DNA of 64,000 bases, from contig NC_057917.1 of assembly GCF_018873765.1 (NCBI RefSeq), positions 55,486,464 to 55,550,463 on the forward strand, written 5' to 3'. The notes under the pieces were generated by a model. That model did not search any database, was not told the DNA's origin, and saw nothing but the letters and a program-made list of their open reading frames with translations. This DNA is from Telopea speciosissima. Taxonomy: Eukaryota > Streptophyta > Magnoliopsida > Proteales > Proteaceae. The position numbers and the translations under genes were made by a program. How positions within the stretch are numbered: position 1 is the first letter of the stretch; the number at the start of each line of letters is the position of its first letter. Positions 45,270-57,440 of this stretch are shown here, piece by piece.

Positions 45270-45720
45270 ATGGGAGGGCATTGCTGCCAGATTGCATGGC
45301 CCCTACATTAGTGCGGGGGCCAATAAGAGTGTACGGATCCAACATGGGTGGGATTTTTCATTTCTTGGGGGTGGGGTAGTCATTTTTCCCTTCATGTGTT
45401 TGGGTGCAGACACCATGCAACTTGGCAACCTTCTTTTTCATTTCACCCTTCATGTGTTTGGGCGTAGCTACCTCATAGCATGCAACCTTCTTTTTCCCTT
45501 ATGAAATTTCTTATTTAATTTCACGAGCAAGAGATCACTGCTTGATTGGTGACCCATACACCAATGTGGGGGCAAATAAGAACACATGTAAATGTATCAA
45601 CATGGATGAGATTTTTGATTTCAGAGCTCGGGAGGTAATTTTGCACTCTTATGTTTGCGTGCAAGCTCCATGCGACCATGTAGCATTCTTTTCCTTTAAT
45701 TTCACTTTCTTTTTCATTTT
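45270..45720. repeat. Dispersed repeat, copies 2 and 3 in tandem
   Basis: Two diverged copies (about 45270-45500 and 45530-45720) of the family seen at 41740-41960. Each contains a CTACATTAGTGCGGGGGCCA-like block, an ATGGGTGGGATTTTT / ATGGATGAGATTTTT block, and a GCATGCAAC..TTCTTTTTC end. Confidence 0.5.
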
Positions 45721-46072
45721 CCTCTCAATTAGATGGAGGAGCCCATGGGAGAGGAGTGGGACTGGACTGGATAAAGATGTAATTATGGGCTCGACCCGGT
45801 TCATTCAAACTCAGCGCGGGAGATAGTAAAGAGAAGAAAGCAGTGAACTAAAAAAAGCGAGCCATGATTCGACTTGGAACGATTCGTGACCCTCTAGACT
45901 CTAGTTCGATGGTCTTGGGTTCCTCGCGTTTGGCTCCTACCCAACCTTGTCACTCTGCCCGTTTTATTTCCCGGGAACAATGTCCAAACTCCAAACCAAA
46001 GTCCAAAACCTGGAGCCGCGCTTTTCTCATTCGTTTCGTTCAGGGACTCAGCTACCAAAGTGAACGTTCAAA
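45721..46072 (+). promoter_or_regulatory. RAD4 upstream region and 5' UTR
   Basis: The 350 bp before the RAD4 start codon are more GC-rich than the surroundings and hold no other gene. No TATA box was assigned. Confidence 0.45.
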
Positions 46073-49000
46073 ATGCGGACCAGAAACCAGTTGAAGCGAC
46101 CGCAAGCTTCCGGTGGGTGCTGCCAGTCCATGATTTCTCGTTCCCTATTCTCTCAATTAATTTCTTCAACAAACGAAGCATTTTTCGCTTTGAATTTCTG
46201 CTCGAATTTTGGAATGCTTTCGTTGTAAACAGATTTTTTGTTTTAGGTCTTCGCTTCGCTGCAAGTCTTTTCTAATTTCTTTGCTTTCATATCGGCCTTA
46301 AGATTCCCAAAACATTGAAGATGAATATATCTGTTTATCCCCTGATGACGATTTCATTAGATGATTCATCGTTCGCTCTCTAGAACTCTGTAACAGTGCC
46401 GTAGTTTTTTGTTCTGTCCATGTCGGGCGCGTTCTCCGTTCCTTTCCTCTTTTTCCGTTGTTTTTCTATTCCAGTGTCCGACACTTGTTTGCAAGGAGAA
46501 ACCAATCTTTCAAAAACATCTCTTTGCCGTTGAACAATCTGTTTGTCCCATACAGAAGTAGTGGCAACTTGGCCAAGTTCGTAATCTTTATTAGTGTATC
46601 AGTTGTGGAGTCTGCTGATATATACTTCTAAGTTGTGATATTAACTTCCAATACTTGTTTCCATTATACAGCACGTGAAGTACGAAATGCCACTCAAGGT
46701 TTGGGTCATTGGGTGGGGGTGATTCTGGGAGATGAGATTATTATTGTCACTCACCATCCTTCTGTATACAATTTTTCTTTTTGTGCACATAAACAATTTG
46801 GATAAATTTTCAGACAGCTAAGAACCTGAATCTCTGGAACCTCCGTGTGTTTGTCTCTGGCAGGAAATGAGGATGCAATGAAAGCTAAACATGAATCAGA
46901 AAGCACAAGCTGTACAGCATCAGAACATGATAGTGGTTTGTATTTCTACTTCAACTTTTTGTCGGTCTCATCTGTACTCATATCACAGTAGGAACTCGAC
47001 ACTATCATGTCACCGTTTCCTTTATTTGAACTTGAATAAATTGATGACTTTATTTTTCAGGCTCTCTTACCAATAAATCAAGGGAAGCTGTGGACAGGCT
47101 TTTGAAACGTACTAATTTTCGTGGCTCACCAGGGACAAATAAACATGACAGCAAACTTCTTTGTCATGAATTTGATGGCACGGTTTGTCTATACCTTCTA
47201 TTGAATTTTCTTTACAGTAAAGGCAGCCTGATGGGTTTCTTGTTCACAGCCTAGAACTTCACTCATCATGCTAATTTGGAGTCTTTATGTCATAGTTGGC
47301 TTTTGATTTACTGTTTGAATAAGTATTCAGAGATGTTCAAACGAATGATGCTGCGCAATCTACTTCTGTTATTTCCCAGCAACTGACAACTTCCATTGTT
47401 CTGTTCTCACCAGCCGGATGTTGGTTCGAAGGGAAATAACAAACAAAACGTTAAAAGGAATCTCAGGTATGATGTACTTTTAGATGGAATTACTACTACT
47501 GATACAAAGGGAAAAACTCCGGTGGAAGAGAAAGTTGAGGAGCAAAATCCGCATTCTGCTTCCCCTGACAAGGAAGAAGGATCAGATGATTCTGATTGGG
47601 AAGATGGTTTGATACCCATCCCAGATTCTAGAGAACATACTCTTGCAACGGAGGTGACTGTTGAATTTAGTGAATCACCATCTTCTGTTAAAAAGAGGTC
47701 TATTCGAAGAGCTTCAGCCGAGGACAAGGTAAGTCATAATGCTTAAGCTGAGGCTTGCCATTTTGTTAGTTTACTGATGGTAAGTATTTGCATTTTCCTT
47801 CACAAAAATTAAGGATGTTTCCTCCATTTTTTCAGGAATTGGCTGAGCTTGTGCATAAAGTTCATTTGCTCTGTTTAATAGCACGGGGAAGATTAGTTGA
47901 CAGTGCTTGCAATGATCCTCTTATTCAGGTGCTTTCTTGTGTCATGCTTGAGCTACAAACTGGATATTACTTTCTGTTCATTGTGAGCTTCCCCTTTTGT
48001 CAATTGCCAATCTCTGACATATAAACTGTTGAAGGGTGTCCTGTGCCCAACAAAGCGGAGTTTCTAAAAATGAAATGTTCTTGTTAGTTGTTAGTTATTA
48101 AATAGGAATTTTTTTTTTGTATCATAAGAATACTAGTTTAGAGGCATACCTGATGCATGTATTTAGCACACAATACTTTGTTCATGGAAGTCTCCCCCCC
48201 CACCCTAATTTTTTTTTCTTTTCTTCTTCCATATTCTCTAAGAAACATCTGCAGCAAATTGGTGGATACCTAAATGATGAGAAAACAAGCAAATGCTAGT
48301 AGGACCCAAGGAGAACGAAATCCTCAGCATAGCATTTATGTTAGTAGGCAGTAGCATATCGAGTATATAGAAAGCAAAGTTAGGGGTCCTGAAAGGTTGA
48401 CCAAGGGATGAATCTTTTGGGAATTCCTTTTGAATGAAAATTTAGGACATGGAACATTACTTTAAGGGCTGTGTGAATTAATGAACTTCTGTAAACCGTG
48501 AATCATGTTATGTGACCCATTTTCTTTTGGTCTCTTTGGGTTTTTCCTTCAGTATCTCAACACACTCACTGTGCCTCTCTTCTTGTATGTCTAAAACATT
48601 CTGTTCTTTTAATATTAGGGTATAAATGGGAATAAGCATGAAAGAATGCCCAGGCCTGCAAATAAAATGTCCCACTCTTGCCAGAGACGAAGTTGGCTCA
48701 TCATGAGACTGCTTTTAATGCGGTGGGACAAGAAGAAAAATCTGCATTTAATTGTTTTTGCCCTTCACAACACCAACCACAATTTTGCACCTTATAATGA
48801 TACCAGCTTGTTAAAAATAAATGATTCAAATGATTCAGCTTTCTGCTAACAGACACTAGGAAGGCCACTATCTTCTCTTTTGATTGCTTAATTGAACACT
48901 TCTATTTTGATATGATGCCTGTCAATCTGAAAGAATATTTTCTGTGGAGGTTTTCCGTTTATATTTGGTTTTCCATTTATATTTTGGTATTTCATTCTCC

Positions 49001-52000
49001 TGTATGATTTTCCATTGCTATCCACCAATGAAAGAGACACTACGGTGCATAATTTGTGAGTTCTGAGGAGAATTAAATGTTGTGACAGGCTTCCTTACTT
49101 TCACTTTTGCCAACACACTTACTGAATATAGCGGAAGCTCCGAAACTGACTGCAAATGTGTTGACCCCTCTTGTCAATTGGGTATGTATGCATTAAGGTT
49201 CACAGGTGACCCATGTAGTTGGATGGACCCCTTGTTTTAGCCACATGTAGGGCTACTGTGGCCACTGGATTGGCCATATTTTCGTATTTCAAGATCAGTC
49301 TCAATTGTGTGGACCACCCTATATTGGATATTATCGGCCATAAACCATTTTTAAAAGCTTTATTTTTTCCTTGTGGAAAAATGTATTTGGGCTGAAATTT
49401 GCCACTTTGAGTGGAGTGTGATATGGGAAACAGTGTGCACAATGCCAACTACCATAGGCAGAAAATGGGGCCACACAGCCATGTGCACGCGAGCGTACAT
49501 ACACACGCACACATGCACACATGCACACAAGTGTATGTACATATGTATTTTTCTATAACTGCTTATCATATCTGCAGTTCCATCAAAATTTTCATCTTAG
49601 AGGCTCATCTGACCCAGAGAGATCATTCAAGTCAAGCCTGGCCTATGCTCTTGAAAGTCATGAAGGGTCTGTAGAAGAGGTATCCCTTATTGATTTTCTC
49701 AGTTATTCTATTGGTAGACAATGGAAACTTGTATTTATATAAAGGAAATAAACTTTGCCGAAGTTCATTGATTGAGTAGGAGAAGAAACAAGAAGAAGGA
49801 ATGTTGCTGATTTTAGATATCAGAACCTGATCTACATCTGAAGAATAAAACAGTTAACTACTGATATTGAGTTGCAAAGCCCTTAGACACCCTAGTTAAG
49901 GTGTAAAGGCATGTGCCGAAATTGTGAATTTTTTTGCATTCTTGATTCTTTTCAGTTATCCACTAAAAATACTAGAATAAAACTTGAAGGCATGCCAACA
50001 ACCAGCCGAGATTGAAGGTGAATCACCCAATTTTAGTGATCATTCTGTCCATAAGAAGACTGTTCATTATGGATAACTCACACCATTCCCAAGGATGTTG
50101 AAGAAAAGTTGCGCGAAGAACAAATCAGATGAATTGAGTTATTTGATCATGAGATTCAGTTCTCAGTATAGATATTAAATCTGTCTTCTTGACTTAAATA
50201 TCGGCAGAATAGGTTAAAAACTAAAAGAAGAAAACGAAAAAATGCTGAAATTTTAGCGTTGAATGGGATTTAGGTTTTATTAGCATACAACAAAAGACAA
50301 GGAAGGGAAAAATTTGAAGTGTGTGGTTGAAAAAAGCTTAGGAGTCTGATGTGTTCTAGGGTAGATAAGTTGGGAATAATAGAACACCATGGCCACATGA
50401 CAGAAACACAGCAACTCCAACAGTACTCGATATGACAGAATTAGAAAGAGTTAAATAAAACATGATCCCACAATCGGATGTGGCTGAGGCTGATATTTGG
50501 TCGAACAGCCCTCTCAATATGACAATAGCACCTTCCAAAGAAAAACTGGTCCAAGGATTGAAAATGTTGTACTGAAGTGTAACAGAAATGGAGCCTTAAA
50601 GAATAACAGAAATTAAATTTAATTCAAGAGATCAGATATCATTAAATTTAAGGCACAAAAAGTAGAAACAGGGAAGAACATCATACTAAAAGAAGGGATC
50701 AATCCAAGGGCTGGATTATCCACAATAGAAGGTTAGTTCCCTGCAGCCAGAATTGCAAATCAACAGAAAGAGTGGCAAAAGACCTGCAAACAGTGAACAT
50801 CAGTGAACATTCGCTGGACTGGTCAGTAAGGAAAGATATATGGAATATCAAATATCACTCTAAATCATGGACTGACAAGAGGACCAACAGAACAGTAAAA
50901 GATTCTGAACTGTTAAAACCGTGGGTGATCGGACAACATGGGAAATCTGTATAATCTGTTACAGCAATATAGAAGTGATAACACAGTCTATAAAATCCAA
51001 GATAAAAGTAAGAAAATCCAAGAGAATAACCACAATTTACTTTGCTGGAAAGGAACTGACAGAGTGAAAGAGAGAAAATGGAAGAAGACGGAAGAGGGAA
51101 ACAATCCATCAAAAGGAAAAAAAAAAAAAAGAAGAGGGAAAAGAGGGCATATGACCTGGCTTCACCACCAAGGCCTGTGGGAGGCTTCACCACTTCCCAA
51201 CCTAGGGTTGCTAATGCAAACTCGAACTCGAACCAGGGAAAAACCAGTGGGAGATCGATTGCAGCGGGATCAATAAAATAAGGGAGAACAAAATTGAATA
51301 ACTGATTTTTTTATTTATTTATCTTTTTCTGTTTACAAATGAAAAAAGAACATATAAGAGTATGGAAGAAGAAGAAGGGGATATGGAAGGGGGGTAGGGG
51401 ACTCTCTCAGTCCAGGGTCTCTCACCCATGGCCTCACCGTTGCTGCATCCCACAGCCACTGCCTCTCACAGCTTCAAGCCATAGCTCTCTATTTTCTTCA
51501 ATCTTCAACCGGTGGAGGCCTCTAAGGGCATTACATTATATAGACTGAGGGTTGAGCCCAAAATAGAAAGTGTTTGCTACCAAGTTGCTTACAACCAAAA
51601 TAGAAACTTCCTATAAATCTAGCTGCCCTACATCAAATAGAAATTCCTAAAAACAAAAATAGTAACAAACTGAAATTAGAAGCTACCTAAATGAAATAAA
51701 ATATACTTTCCAAAACTGAAAATAGAAACTAAACTATGGGAGGATTAGGATAGAATCTTTCTCCACTTGATGGATCCACAAGATCTTCTAAAAAGCATCC
51801 CCACACAAGGCAAATATGGGCTGTGACACTGTTCACGTGAACTGTGTTTTGGTTTTTTTTCTCTTCATATTTAGATCTACATCAGTTGCTCTTGTTTCAC
51901 CATAAGGGCTGCTGCTCCATTGAAGAAGACAACAACCGTGGCTCTTGTGGCCCTTCATCTTTAGTTAGCATAACACTAGTACAAGAATAGAAACTCCCTA

Positions 52001-55000
52001 TGTAGGGAAGTAGCTTGGCTACCATCCAAAAAAAACCAAAGGCTAATATATGGAAATAGAAACTCTAAAAGATCTTGGCAGCATCTCTTCTATCCCACGC
52101 CACCTGTCCTCATGGGGGCCCACAATTCTGTCGAAAGATTTCCTTAACTGTTGCTGGTCAATGGCTACATGGACAGAACTTGGGCTTAAGTTATAACTTC
52201 AATAGATGGGTCTGATTTAAGTGAGACCTAACACACATGGGTGCAAACAGACTGAAAATAAAAGAACTTAAAAAAGGACCTATCGTGGGCTGGCCCTTTC
52301 TCTATTGAAGCTGGTCTTGCACTGCATCAGGGTTGCCTCAATTTGGTTACAAAATGTCAAGAATAGACTTAGATAATCGGCCATGTGCAACGGAGGACAT
52401 TGATAGAACGAACATGAGGTATACTGGTGCAAGTTAAAGGCTCTATAATGATACAAGGGCAGCCAAGAGAGGACTTGAGTTGTGATTTTTTGAGAAAATA
52501 TTTAGAGACTTATGCCTTAATTGAATATATGACCCTGGATTGGTTCAATTATTTCATGTCTAGTTGAAATGAAGCTTGGGTAATGATGACGTTGACCACT
52601 TCGATGAAAAATAGCTTCTTCGGATTTAAGTGATATTCACTGAAAAGTTTTTCTGAACTGCTATATAGATCTAGACTGCAGTTTGTAATAGCATACTAAG
52701 TAAGTCAAACTTAAACCTCATTTTTGTATCAAGTGTATGAATTAGCACAAAGGAAACTCAGAAGAAACTCAGAAGAAGTGAGCTACGCTATCAAAGTAAT
52801 TTATAATATGATAAGAGAGTCTGTAAATGATCATCCCCTCCCCCCAAAGAAAAAAGAAGAAGAAAAAACAACAAAAAGGTTTATCATTCCCATCCTCGTA
52901 CAACACAATGAGCCAAAATAGTCTTAGTCATCTAGTGTTTATCAATTCACATTTGAAACAAGCAATGTAAGCTTAAGCATTTTGTCTAGTCTGTCAGTTC
53001 TCCATTAATACACAACAGCTTTAATATTTTTTTCCTGGAATACCCATTTTTATGTTGCCCTCAGAGATTGTCAACGCATATTTTTCAAGATAACTATTTA
53101 TCCATGAGCCTTTGACATCTATCATCAGTTAACTTCAGCCAGGTTTATTCGTGCCTTTGCTTAGACTAAATATTTACTCTTTGTTTACTACTCTCCAATG
53201 CTTATTTTTATATCTTTTTGAGCCTATTGCTTTAAAAGTTTCAAGACCATTTTTGCATTTACTTTATCTTCCAGAGCATTATACTGTGCTTGTAGCATCA
53301 CTGTGTATTTGCAAAGGAGATACTGGTATAACTTGTCCCTGTATTTTATTTCTTTGAAGGGTTTGGTTTATAATTCACTAGTTTCAAATCACAAAGCAGG
53401 GTTCATGTAGTGGTCACTTAGAATGGTACTCTGATAATGATACTGGCCTGTAGGCATTGGAAATAATTTTATATATGTTGTCCAGCTTATTTTCTAAACA
53501 GGACGAAGTTGCAGCAAGAATGGGATTTGGTTTTTGTTGGTGAATTGACACAACTTTAAGGGAGTATAATACTTGTTATTGTTTTTGGGGAAATGATCAA
53601 GTTATTCTTTTGGCAGGTCACTGCATTGTCTGTGGCACTGTTCAGAGCTCTTAATCTAACAACTCGGTAAAGACTATTTTTCTGAATGTTGGTGAATATT
53701 GATGCAGTCATAGCATTTTTTTTTATTAGAAACTAAAAGTTTTATTTTAACACCAATAGAAGTTGAAAATCTAGGTAATCTAGCAATGTTCCTTAGGATG
53801 AATATAAAAAGGGCCATTACTAGGGATGTAAACCGATCGGATTCGGCTCGGATAGTGCTATATCCGCATCCGCATCCGCATCCGATTAGCTTTCGGACGG
53901 ATTCGGATAGTGCAAAACGGATACGGATCGGATATTTTATCCGTTTACATGTAAATATAGCTTTTCGGATAGCTATAGCCTATCCGTATCCACATCTGTT
54001 TAGCTTTCGGACGGATTCGGATAGTGCTAAACGGATACAGACATGGATACAAAAACGGATTTCGGCTATTCATTTACACCCCTAGCCATTACCCAGTACT
54101 GGTCCCGCCTATGCAGGGTCCTGGGAGGGGTGAGTTTGGAAATGGTTCTAACCTTCGGCAGTTTTTCCACAAAATGGTCCACTCTCAAGATTCAACTTGG
54201 ACATTTGCCCTGGCAGTCCAAACCTCTTACGATTTCTCTAAGCAATGGCCCCTTCCTTAGGATGAATATTAAGATGGTAAAAGATATTACTATTAGATCT
54301 TTAAGAGTTGAAGAAGGGAACGGGGTTAATGTAATCGTTACCATGTGTAATAGTTCATTTATGAATGGAAATCAAGGAATCATAATTTGGAGTTTATGGT
54401 GATTTTGGTCCTGGTTGAAATGGAAATGTTTCATCTGAAATTATTGAAATCATTTAAAATCATGTAATTTTGCGAAAATGATGGGAAAATTGGAAATCAT
54501 GCTTTTCTCTTGGAATTTTGCTATGGAATTTTCGGTAAGACTGTCATCTTAAGCATCTTCAGTCAAATGCAAGAGCAAACTTTGCAAAAATATTTTTTGA
54601 TGTTAAAGACTTTAAGTCACACTGGTTTGGCCTTATTTTTGTGAAAGGATCCTTGTAGGTTCTGTTCATGCCTGTATTTTTTGATTGTACAGCTCTCAAT
54701 CTTGTATGTTTGTTGGAACCAATGATTGCAATTTTGAGGGAAAACTGATGATTTCTCTTTCCTTGGGGTCAAAATCTGGAAAATTTGGTGAAACTGCCAA
54801 AATTTTGAGCAAAACATGTAGAAATTGGTAAAATATTTCTGTTTCTCCAAGGTTCAAAATCACCCCACCAGTCAAACTTTCAGTCATTGCTTGGAGCTGG
54901 ATCCCTGTTCAGCCTTTGTACTGTTCAATCATATGATGGCTAGTTGGCTACTATTATCTGATGATCTTTCGGTTAGTAAATTTTTGTATGATTTTGGGGC

Positions 55001-55874
55001 AGTGCCTCTTGGAACTGGATTGTGGTCCTCACAAAAATTCATATTTCTCTTTAAATTACTAACTAGGGGTTACTGAAATCACATGTATTATAACATAAAC
55101 ATATTTCAGGTTTGTGTCCATCCTGGATGTGGCTTCTCTCAAACCAGATATGGACATGTCTGAATGTCCAAACAATGGCACAACTAGAGGGGAGACAGGG
55201 ATTTTTAACTCTTCCACACTGATGGTGGCCAGGCCAAATCAAGTTTCTGCTTTTCCCATTCTTATGTCTTCAAATAAAACAAGCTATCAAGAAACTGCCC
55301 ATAAATCTTCTCCTGGAGTTGTGGGTCAAACGAGTGAAAATAACTTGACATGCAAGAGCACTCAATCAAAAGATCAATTGGCTGAGGGTTTGATAGATTC
55401 ATTAGCTTGCAAAGCAATCAATGCTGGTGTAGAAGCATGTCCAACCAAGAAATCTGAAGGACCAAAGAGAAAAAGGGATCTAGAGTTCGAAATGCACTTG
55501 GAAATGGCTCTTTCTGCCACTGCTGTAGCTGTTCGTGCGGGTAATTCAGGCTCAAATTTGAAAGACGTGTGTGGTAGTTCATCATATTTTTCTTCTCCAA
55601 TGAAAAGAAAGAAAATAATTGAAAGTGAAGTATCTCCAGTTTCCTCTCAGGCAATTTCTACTGCAGTTGGATCAAGAAAAGTAGGGGCTCCAATGTATTG
55701 GGCAGAAGTCTATTGTAGTGGAGAAAACTTGACAGGAAAGTGGGTGCATGTTGATGCTACCAATGCTATTATTGATGGTGAGCAGAATGTAGAAGCTGCA
55801 GCTGTGGCCTGCAGAAAGTCTCTAAGATATGTAGTGGCTTTTGCTGGCCATGGGGCTAAAGATGTGACTCGCAG
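46073..55874 (+). CDS. RAD4: XPC/RAD4 DNA damage-recognition protein, exons 1-10 (3' end outside window)
   Basis: Nuclear protein that recognises helix-distorting lesions and starts global-genome nucleotide excision repair with RAD23 and centrin. Exons: 46073-46112, 46672-46698, 46864-46935, 47061-47182, 47414-47728, 47836-47928, 49089-49181, 49578-49679, 53617-53666, 55110-55874; all phases join, giving 559 complete codons. Seen: SREAVDRLLKRTN; acidic region with DSDWEDGLIPIPD (exon 5); the Rad4 transglutaminase-like fold begins in exons 6-8 (VHKVHLLCLIARGRLVDS) and continues in exon 9-10 (VALFRALNLTTR, FVSILDVASLKP); a basic NLS-like KRKRDLEFEMHLEMALSATA; and GAPMYWAEVYC, KWVHVDATNAIID, RYVVAFAGHGAKDVTRR. 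The beta-hairpin DNA-binding domains should follow after an intron starting AG|GTTTTG at 55875, but no such exon appears before 64000. Exon 2 is only 27 nt. Confidence 0.95.
49680..53616 (+). other. RAD4 intron 8 (3.9 kb)
   Basis: Between GSVEE and VTALSVALF. No gene inside. Contains T/A-rich runs, an A-run near 51117-51130, and a stretch at about 51340-51850 whose style (TATATAGACTGAGGGTTGAG, repeated AAAATAGAAAC words) resembles LTR sequence but lacks termini I can define. A CA-rich microsatellite at 49495-49530 lies just before exon 8. Confidence 0.6.
53821..54084. mobile_element. hAT-type MITE in RAD4 intron 9, 8-bp TSD
   Basis: A 264-bp element with ends TAGGGATGTAAAC and ATTTACACCCCTA, flanked by a perfect 8-bp duplication GCCATTAC at 53813-53820 and 54085-54092. 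The interior is built from CGGATTCGGATAGTGC-type repeats and an (ATCCGC)n run. The duplication length and terminal sequence fit hAT elements. Non-coding. Confidence 0.9.
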
Positions 55875-56210
55875 GTTTTGCCTCCTAATCTTTAGTACAT
55901 ACGTCCATTCATCTTGTATTTGGAGCTATTTCCAATGCTGTGATTCATGATTGCTCTCCAATGTTACGTAATTTTGAGATCTATATGCTTGTCTTTTTTT
56001 TTTGAGAATCTTTTAATAACCAAGATTGGTGAAAAAAAAGTTGGAACCTTTCTTTTTTGCCTTATTAGTATGATACATTTTTTTCCCAATGAGGGTAAAT
56101 CATGTCATTTCACATGTGTATTCGAAAAAATGTGCAGGACCATGACAGCTTTTGATGAGGACATAATGATAAGCCACTTTCAAATTAATTTGAAAACCTG
56201 TTTTTTACCC

Positions 56211-56582
56211 CTACCTTAAATAAGTTTCGTTAATAACACAAGGGGCGATCAAAAGTAGGTTACGACTTCTCACTTCACCACTTTGGTTACTATTACAAAA
56301 CCACAGTAGATGAACGGTCCTATGGAAGAGAGGAAAAAGAGAAGAAGAAGAAGAAGCCGCAAGTCTTAGAGAAGAAAAAGGCTCACGGTTCTGACTGAAT
56401 ACCAAACCGTGAGCACTAGGGTAGATTATATAACATAATATTCAAAGAGTTACAACAATACCTCTAGTGACTAGATATTACATAAAGAACCATTAAAAAA
56501 ATAATCATATACCCAAAACACCCCTGTAGTAGAACTAATATAGTACCAAACCATTTAACACTCCCCCTCAAGTTGGAACATA
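56211..56582 (-). repeat. Truncated copia-type LTR with polypurine tract, antisense
   Basis: On the minus strand TTCCAACTTGAGGGGGAG (from about 56582) is a polypurine tract preceded by a few internal bases, followed by an LTR-like sequence starting TGTTAAATGGTTTGG at about 56564 and extending to about 56211. The internal region is otherwise missing. No second LTR or duplication seen. Confidence 0.55.
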
Positions 56583-56624
56583 TATATCCTATAGGCTCCA
56601 GCTTGGAACAACCAGAACCATAGT

Positions 56625-56810
56625 TCCCAATCCCGGGATCGGTAAAAATCGGTTAGTATTGGTAAAAAATACCCATAAATAGGATTTCCATGGATCGGCT
56701 TCCATATCGGCCAAGATTGGTATGTTGTGTGATCTCGGATCGGATTGGCCGATATTAGCCGGATCGGTTTGGACCGATATCAATCAGGAATCAGTCAAAA
56801 TAGTATTAAA
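56625..56810. repeat. CGGAT/CGATAT-rich dispersed repeat
   Basis: Contains GGGATCGGTAAAAATCGG, CATATCGGCCAAGATTGG and GATCGGATTGGCCGATATTA, the same style of sequence as 30815-31010. No termini defined. Confidence 0.4.
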
Positions 56811-57440
56811 AAGTTAAAAAAATAAAAAATAGAAAAAAATAAAAAATAAAAAATAATAAAAATCATAATACGCTAAAATTAGTTTTTGAAAACACATCAC
56901 TGTGATCATCATCACCATGAAGGTTCTCTTTGTTCTGTGATAATATTAGTAACTTGAAAAGTTATCTTAGCTCTTGATCATTACCCATTAAGACACAGAA
57001 CCTAACAAATAAATCAATAACATACAAGCTCATGATAACCAATTGATGCATGCAAAATCATTAAAGGAAGAAGGAGGTAGGCTGAAGTTTTTTTTTTTTG
57101 AAAATAAATAAATATGGTGCTGCATGAGGAAGAATCATGAACCTAAATCACAAACCATCATGATGCATGAAAAGAACCTAACTCGTCAGAGATAAGGTTG
57201 CCAAATGCTCACACAAGGCATCGATTCATCATGATTCATGATGGAAAAAATGGTAACCTAAATCGGTATTGTGCACTGTAGCCTAAATCACGAACCATGG
57301 TGGAAAAAATCAACACAAAGATGGAGTTCTTACCTTGAACTCTGTTAGGGAGGAGAAGTTGTGGAAGAAGCTTCAATAGCTCTTAATCTAGCAAATAAAA
57401 TGGTGAAGTCTCCCCTCAGATTGATTTCCCAATAAAAAAG

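Larger units (their letters stand above)
55875..57440 (+). other. Start of RAD4 intron 10
   Basis: Follows the donor at 55875. No continuing RAD4 exon (expected to begin with a tyrosine/cysteine-rich segment) was found. Holds the LTR remnant at 56211-56567, the CGGAT-rich repeat at 56625-56810, and A/T-runs, then the gypsy insertion. Confidence 0.6.

Noticed and set aside
54093..54250. SINE-like sequence (GGGTCCTGGGAGGGG) next to the hAT MITE
   Set aside because: Short resemblance to a tRNA-derived SINE head, but no A/B-box spacing, tail or duplication could be confirmed.
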